From an uncultured Steroidobacter sp. (GTDB lineage Bacteria; Pseudomonadota; Gammaproteobacteria; Steroidobacterales; Steroidobacteraceae), in the NCBI RefSeq assembly GCF_937958065.1, contig NZ_CALFXI010000004.1, positions 45,084 to 109,083 of the forward strand: a DNA stretch of 64,000 bases. The letters are read 5' to 3'. The notes beneath the pieces were generated by a model, which was not told the origin of the DNA, did not search any database, and was given only the letters and a program-made list of their open reading frames with translations. A program made the translations under genes and the position numbers. Positions 60,400-64,000 of this stretch are shown here, in pieces (position 1 is the first letter of the stretch; every line of letters starts with the position of its first letter).

Positions 60400-61866
60400 T
60401 CAAGTCCCACAAAACGTTTTGTACTTCTGCTCCGACGGTGGCGGCGGCTGAGTGAGCTCGGCGGCATTCGGCTGCCGCTCGTAAGGCCGCTGCAGCACTT
60501 CGAGCAATGTGTTGAAGGGCTGCATGTCGCCGGCAGTGGCGGCCTGCAATGCCGCTTCCACTCGATGATTGCGAGGAATGAATTCGGGATTGGCGAGACG
60601 CATCGTCTCCGCCCGCTGCGCCGGCGTTTGCGGATCGAGCGCCAGTCGTGCACGCCAGGCTTTGAGCCAGCCATCCAGATCGGCAGGCGCTGTGAAAAGC
60701 TCGTGAAGCGCTGCGTCCTCGCTCGGGTCGTGCGCCGCCCGAGACAGCCGGCTGAAGGTCAACGTGAAATCGGCCTGACCCTGCTGCATGGCCGCCAATA
60801 GCAACGTGATCAGATCGGCATCGCCGTCCTCGCTGGACGCCAGACCGATCTTGCGACGCATGTGCGCGAGAAACGCCATCTCGAACTGCTCCACGAAGCC
60901 TTCGATGACCCCTGTGGCCAGCTCGATGGCTTTCTTCTCGTCGGCGTCGATGAACGGCAACAATGTTTCGGCCAGTCGCGCCAGATTCCATTGCGCAATG
61001 CCGGGCTGGTTCGTATAGGAATATCGACCGCCCAGATCGATGGAGCTGAACACGGTCTGTGGATCGTATCGATCCATGAAGGCGCACGGACCGTAATCGA
61101 TGGTTTCACCCGAGAGCGCCATGTTGTCCGTATTCATCACGCCGTGAATGAAACCAACCCGCATCCACTCGGCAATCAGCGCGGCCTGTCGAGCTGTGAT
61201 CGCTTTGAGGACCGCGAGTGCGGCGACCTCGGCGTGTCTTGCCTCCGGATAGTGACGATCGATGACGTAGTCCAGCAGTGCTTTGATGGCTTCGTGATCG
61301 CCGCGCGCAGCGAAGTACTGGAATGTTCCTACCCGGATATGACTCGCAGCGACTCGCGTTAGCACGGCGCCGGGCAGGATCTCTGTTCGATACACCTGCT
61401 CGCCGGTTGTGACGACTGCGAGCGACCGTGTGCTTGGAATGCCCAAGGCGTACATGGCTTCGCTGATCAAATATTCGCGGAGCATCGGCCCGAGCGCCGC
61501 GCGACCGTCGCCGCCCCGAGAGAACGGTGTGCGGCCGGAGCCCTTCAGCTGTACATCGCGCAAAACGCCGTGACGATCGCGGACCTCTCCAAGAAGCACC
61601 GCTCGGCCATCCCCGAGCTGCGGCACGAAGGTCCCGAATTGATGACCGGCGTATGCCATGGCAATCAGCGTCGAGTCTTCCGCCAGCTCATTACCAGAGA
61701 ACAACGCCGCGGCCCGGCCGGCGTCCATGTCGGGATCCCACTGCAGCTCGGCGGCCAGGGCACGATTGAAAATGACCACCTGTGGATCATCGACCTTCGC
61801 AGGCTCCACGCGTGCGTAAAATCGATCTGGCAGGGTCGCGTAGGTGTGTTCGAAGCCAAGTTTCAT
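60400..61866 (-). CDS. selO: Protein adenylyltransferase SelO (YdiU family)
   Basis: Protein of 488 residues with pseudokinase-type motifs: VQLKGSGRTPFSRGGDGRAA, REYLISEAMYALGIPSTRSL, GVMNTDNMALSGETIDYGPC and FMDRYDP. SelO AMPylates proteins and helps redox homeostasis. The conserved C-terminal redox Cys is present in FCGT at the very end, the position that is selenocysteine in animals. The stop is 8 bases from the convergent response-regulator stop. Confidence 0.93.
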   Translation of the reverse strand: MKLGFEHTYATLPDRFYARVEPAKVDDPQVVIFNRALAAELQWDPDMDAGRAAALFSGNELAEDSTLIAMAYAGHQFGTFVPQLGDGRAVLLGEVRDRHGVLRDVQLKGSGRTPFSRGGDGRAALGPMLREYLISEAMYALGIPSTRSLAVVTTGEQVYRTEILPGAVLTRVAASHIRVGTFQYFAARGDHEAIKALLDYVIDRHYPEARHAEVAALAVLKAITARQAALIAEWMRVGFIHGVMNTDNMALSGETIDYGPCAFMDRYDPQTVFSSIDLGGRYSYTNQPGIAQWNLARLAETLLPFIDADEKKAIELATGVIEGFVEQFEMAFLAHMRRKIGLASSEDGDADLITLLLAAMQQGQADFTLTFSRLSRAAHDPSEDAALHELFTAPADLDGWLKAWRARLALDPQTPAQRAETMRLANPEFIPRNHRVEAALQAATAGDMQPFNTLLEVLQRPYERQPNAAELTQPPPPSEQKYKTFCGT

Positions 61867-61973
61867 GCTTGCATCCTAGCGCGCGCTGTGGCTCGCTGCA
61901 TGCAATCCGCGTAGAGCCGGAGCTGCTACACTGAATCAAGCCCAACGGTGAAATTCAGCGTTTGCAGCGGCCC

Positions 61974-62516
61974 ATGAACACGACGCTACCGACACTCGTC
62001 ATCATCGACATGCAGAAAGGCATGGCGAATCCGTCGGCTCCTCGAAACAATCCGAATGCCGAGCGCAACATTGCGGCGTTGCTGAAGACCTGGCGTGCGA
62101 GCGGCGGCACGGTGGTGCACGTTCGACACATTTCCAGAAGCCCTGGCTCGCCGTTCTGGCCAGGACAGCCGGGTGTCGAATTTCAGGATGAGCTGGCGCC
62201 GCTACCGAGCGAGCACGTAGTGGAAAAGAATGTGCCCGACGCTCTGATCAACACGGGGCTGGAACGGTGGCTGCGAATGCGCGGCATCACCAAGCTGGTC
62301 ATCGTTGGCGTCAGCACCAACAATTCCGTAGAAGCGACGGCGCGAACTGCAGGCAATCTGGGATTTGAAACACAGGTAGTGGCGGATGCGACCTTTGCGT
62401 TCGATAAGATCGACTACCACGGCACTCATCGAACGGCGGAAGAAGTCCACGCAATGTCACTTGCGAACCTCGACGAGGAATACGCGACTATTACGACGAC
62501 AGAACGCTTGTGCTGA
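61974..62516 (+). CDS. Isochorismatase-fold hydrolase with Ser at the nucleophile position
   Basis: Protein of 180 residues from the ATG at 61974. The fold is clear: LVIIDMQKGM (Asp), VVEKNVPDAL (Lys) and IVGVSTNNSVEATARTAGN. In most members the third motif has Cys where this has Ser (NNS), so amidase activity by the usual thiol mechanism is doubtful; NNS-type members form their own branch of the family. It is transcribed away from selO. Confidence 0.85.
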   Translation: MNTTLPTLVIIDMQKGMANPSAPRNNPNAERNIAALLKTWRASGGTVVHVRHISRSPGSPFWPGQPGVEFQDELAPLPSEHVVEKNVPDALINTGLERWLRMRGITKLVIVGVSTNNSVEATARTAGNLGFETQVVADATFAFDKIDYHGTHRTAEEVHAMSLANLDEEYATITTTERLC

Positions 62517-62678
62517 AACTCGCCGCCGTACCGGCACATCAAACATCCACGTCGAAGTAAGCGCAACCGCGCGTACCTGCTTTCTCCAGCATCTCGCGCA
62601 CGCAGGCGGCGATGCTCGCGCGCGATGGCTTCGAGGCGCGATGGATACGGGAGCGCCAGCGGACTGGAATCGGGGTCC

Positions 62679-62713
62679 CAAAAAGCAATCGCCTCGCTGA
62701 ATGGCGAGGCGAT
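62679..62713 (-). terminator. Rho-independent terminator of the atp operon
   Basis: Read on the minus strand: ATCGCCTCGC, a 6-base loop, GCGAGGCGAT (62688-62713, 10 perfect pairs), then TGCTTTTT. It lies 45 bases after the atpC stop, the only hairpin in the window with a clear T-run. Confidence 0.85.
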
Positions 62714-62758
62714 GCGTAAACAAACAATCTCCGGGTTCGGGGCCGAACCCTGGATCGA

Positions 62759-63178
62759 TTACTGCTTGATCTTCCGCAGCTTCTCGATCGCCTTGATCTG
62801 AGCGACGGCGCGAGCCAGCTCGGCTTGAGCTTCGGCCACGTCGATCTTGCCGGCGCGATCCTTCAGGGCTTCTTCCGCGCGCTGCTTGGCTTGCAGAGCG
62901 GCGGCTTCGTCGATGTCCTTGGCGCGCAGAGCGGTGTCGGCGAGCACGGTGACGAGGTGGGGTTGGATTTCGATGGCGCCACCGCCGACGAAGAAGAATT
63001 GCTCTTCACCGCCCGGCAGCTGAACGCGCACTTCGCCCGGCTTGAGCGTGGTCAGCAACGGTGCGTGACGGGGCGCGATGCCGATCTCGCCCATCATGGC
63101 AGGCGCGAAAACCATGGCGGCTTCGCCCGAGAAGATCTGGCCTTCGGCGCTGACGATGTCTACGTGGATGGTTGCCAT
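62759..63178 (-). CDS. atpC: ATP synthase F1 epsilon subunit
   Basis: Protein of 139 residues with the N-terminal beta-sandwich (IHVDIVSAEGQIFSGEA, MMGEIGIAPRHAPLLTTLKP, FVGGGAIEIQPHLVTVLAD) and the C-terminal helical hairpin (about 90-139). It regulates the rotary ATPase and is the last gene of the atp operon, 50 nt after atpD, followed by the terminator above. Confidence 0.96.
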   Translation of the reverse strand: MATIHVDIVSAEGQIFSGEAAMVFAPAMMGEIGIAPRHAPLLTTLKPGEVRVQLPGGEEQFFFVGGGAIEIQPHLVTVLADTALRAKDIDEAAALQAKQRAEEALKDRAGKIDVAEAQAELARAVAQIKAIEKLRKIKQ

Positions 63179-63228
63179 GTGTATCCGCTAACTTGCACGG
63201 GCGGCTCGCGCCGCCCGTGCTGAGGTGA

Positions 63229-64000
63229 TTACTGCAGCGTCTTCGCCTTGGCGACGGCTTCTTCGATGGCGCCGACCATGTAGAACGCCTGCTCCGGCAG
63301 GTGGTCGTACTCGCCCTCGAGAATGCCCTTGAAGCCGCGGATGGTGTCCTTGAGCGGGACGATCTTGCCGTCCTGGCCCGTGAACACTTTCGCGACGTTG
63401 AACGGCTGCGACAGGAAGCGCTGGATCTTGCGAGCGCGGGACACGGTGCGCTTGTCTTCTTCCGACAGCTCGTCCATGCCCAGGATCGCGATGATGTCCT
63501 GCAGCTCCTTGTAACGCTGCAACACCGCCTGCACGCCGCGGGCGACGTTGTAGTGCTCTTCGCCGATGACCAGCGGATCGAGCTGACGGCTGGTGGAGTC
63601 CAGCGGATCCACCGCCGGGTAGATGCCCAGCGAGGCGATCTGACGGGACAACACGACGGTCGCGTCCAAGTGCGCGAACGTGGTGGCCGGCGACGGGTCG
63701 GTCAAGTCGTCGGCAGGCACGTACACGGCCTGGATCGAGGTGATCGAGCCGGTCTTGGTGGAAGTGATGCGCTCCTGGAGCACGCCCATTTCCTCGGCCA
63801 GCGTCGGCTGGTAACCCACCGCCGAAGGCATACGGCCGAGCAGCGCGGACACTTCGGTGCCGGCCAGCGTGTAGCGGTAGATGTTGTCGATGAACAGCAG
63901 CACGTCGCGGCCCTTGCCGGCTTCGTTCTTTTCATCGCGGAAGTATTCGGCCATGGTCAGGCCGGTCAGCGCGACGCGCAGGCGGTTGCCCGGCGGCTCG
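63229..64000 (-). CDS. atpD: ATP synthase F1 beta subunit, 5' end outside window
   Basis: The C-terminal 256 residues of the beta subunit are in the window; the frame runs off the right edge at EPPGNRLRVALTGLTMAEYF. Visible landmarks are Walker B-type VLLFIDNIYRYTLAG, ERITSTKTGSITS, the DELSEED loop (MDELSEEDKRTV) and PFNVAKVFTGQDGK. It is the catalytic subunit of the F1 motor. The DNIYR here, where DNIFR is common, is a conservative change. Confidence 0.97.
   Translation of the reverse strand, partial: EPPGNRLRVALTGLTMAEYFRDEKNEAGKGRDVLLFIDNIYRYTLAGTEVSALLGRMPSAVGYQPTLAEEMGVLQERITSTKTGSITSIQAVYVPADDLTDPSPATTFAHLDATVVLSRQIASLGIYPAVDPLDSTSRQLDPLVIGEEHYNVARGVQAVLQRYKELQDIIAILGMDELSEEDKRTVSRARKIQRFLSQPFNVAKVFTGQDGKIVPLKDTIRGFKGILEGEYDHLPEQAFYMVGAIEEAVAKAKTLQ

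Overview
The window is GC-rich, gene-dense bacterial chromosome with short intergenic gaps and many 1-4 nt start/stop overlaps. I see no rRNA, tRNA, insertion sequence, phage or CRISPR array. Product types and gene order point to a gammaproteobacterium. The F1 ATP synthase genes atpD-atpC are followed on the same strand by glmU and glmS, as in the classical gammaproteobacterial atp-glmUS arrangement. cysD, a fused cysNC and cysQ, a NodT-type tripartite efflux operon, FrmA/FghA formaldehyde detoxification and SelO fit as well. Steroidobacteraceae or a relative is my inference, not something proven here.

Layout. 1-4475 (+): a three-gene 2-oxoacid:ferredoxin oxidoreductase set, made of a GltD-like flavoprotein with two 4Fe-4S motifs (5' end outside the window), the alpha/gamma fusion KorA, and KorB. 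4466-5964 (-): a RES/Xre-type toxin-antitoxin pair with a palindrome at its promoter, and a small DUF559-like protein. 6540-15468: two SDR enzymes, a secreted caspase-like protease joined to a PKD-domain autotransporter, an alpha/beta-hydrolase lipoprotein, a secreted glycerophosphodiesterase, a frameshifted epoxide-hydrolase remnant and an exported Ig-fold protein. 15848-19188 (-): four envelope genes of mostly unknown role. 19368-22749 (+): an exported S33-type peptidase coupled to a NatAB-like ABC exporter. 22842-24314 (-): RhlE helicase.

24573-32346: a signalling island. It has two overlapping hybrid histidine kinases, one of them a 1474-residue protein with a tandem HAMP array and no obvious membrane segment, plus two stand-alone receiver proteins. 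No DNA-binding output domain is present. 32356-36330: small membrane proteins, a MobA/MocA-like nucleotidyltransferase, peptide deformylase, and a succinate-semialdehyde dehydrogenase coupled to two OsmC-family proteins. 36341-41321 (-): an Rpn-like nuclease, a Bcr/CflA efflux pump coupled to S-formylglutathione hydrolase, FrmA, and a PAP2 lipoprotein. 41346-46202 (-): a complete MacAB/NodT-type efflux operon. 46528-50169 (+): the sulfate activation operon. 51218-53123: leuA with a candidate leucine-containing leader peptide. 53202-57635: CBS-domain protein, DUF2934 protein, SlyD-like isomerase, c-type cytochrome, small exported protein and GlmS. 57769-64000: GlmU, a REC protein with a degenerate GGDEF-like tail, SelO, an isochorismatase-fold hydrolase, and atpC/atpD (5' end of atpD outside the window).

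I found no wholly new, self-evident system. The best candidates for something under-described are the autotransporter/caspase pair (7313-11318), the soluble poly-HAMP kinase island (24573-32346), and the envelope cluster with an exported SAM-methyltransferase-like protein (15848-19188).
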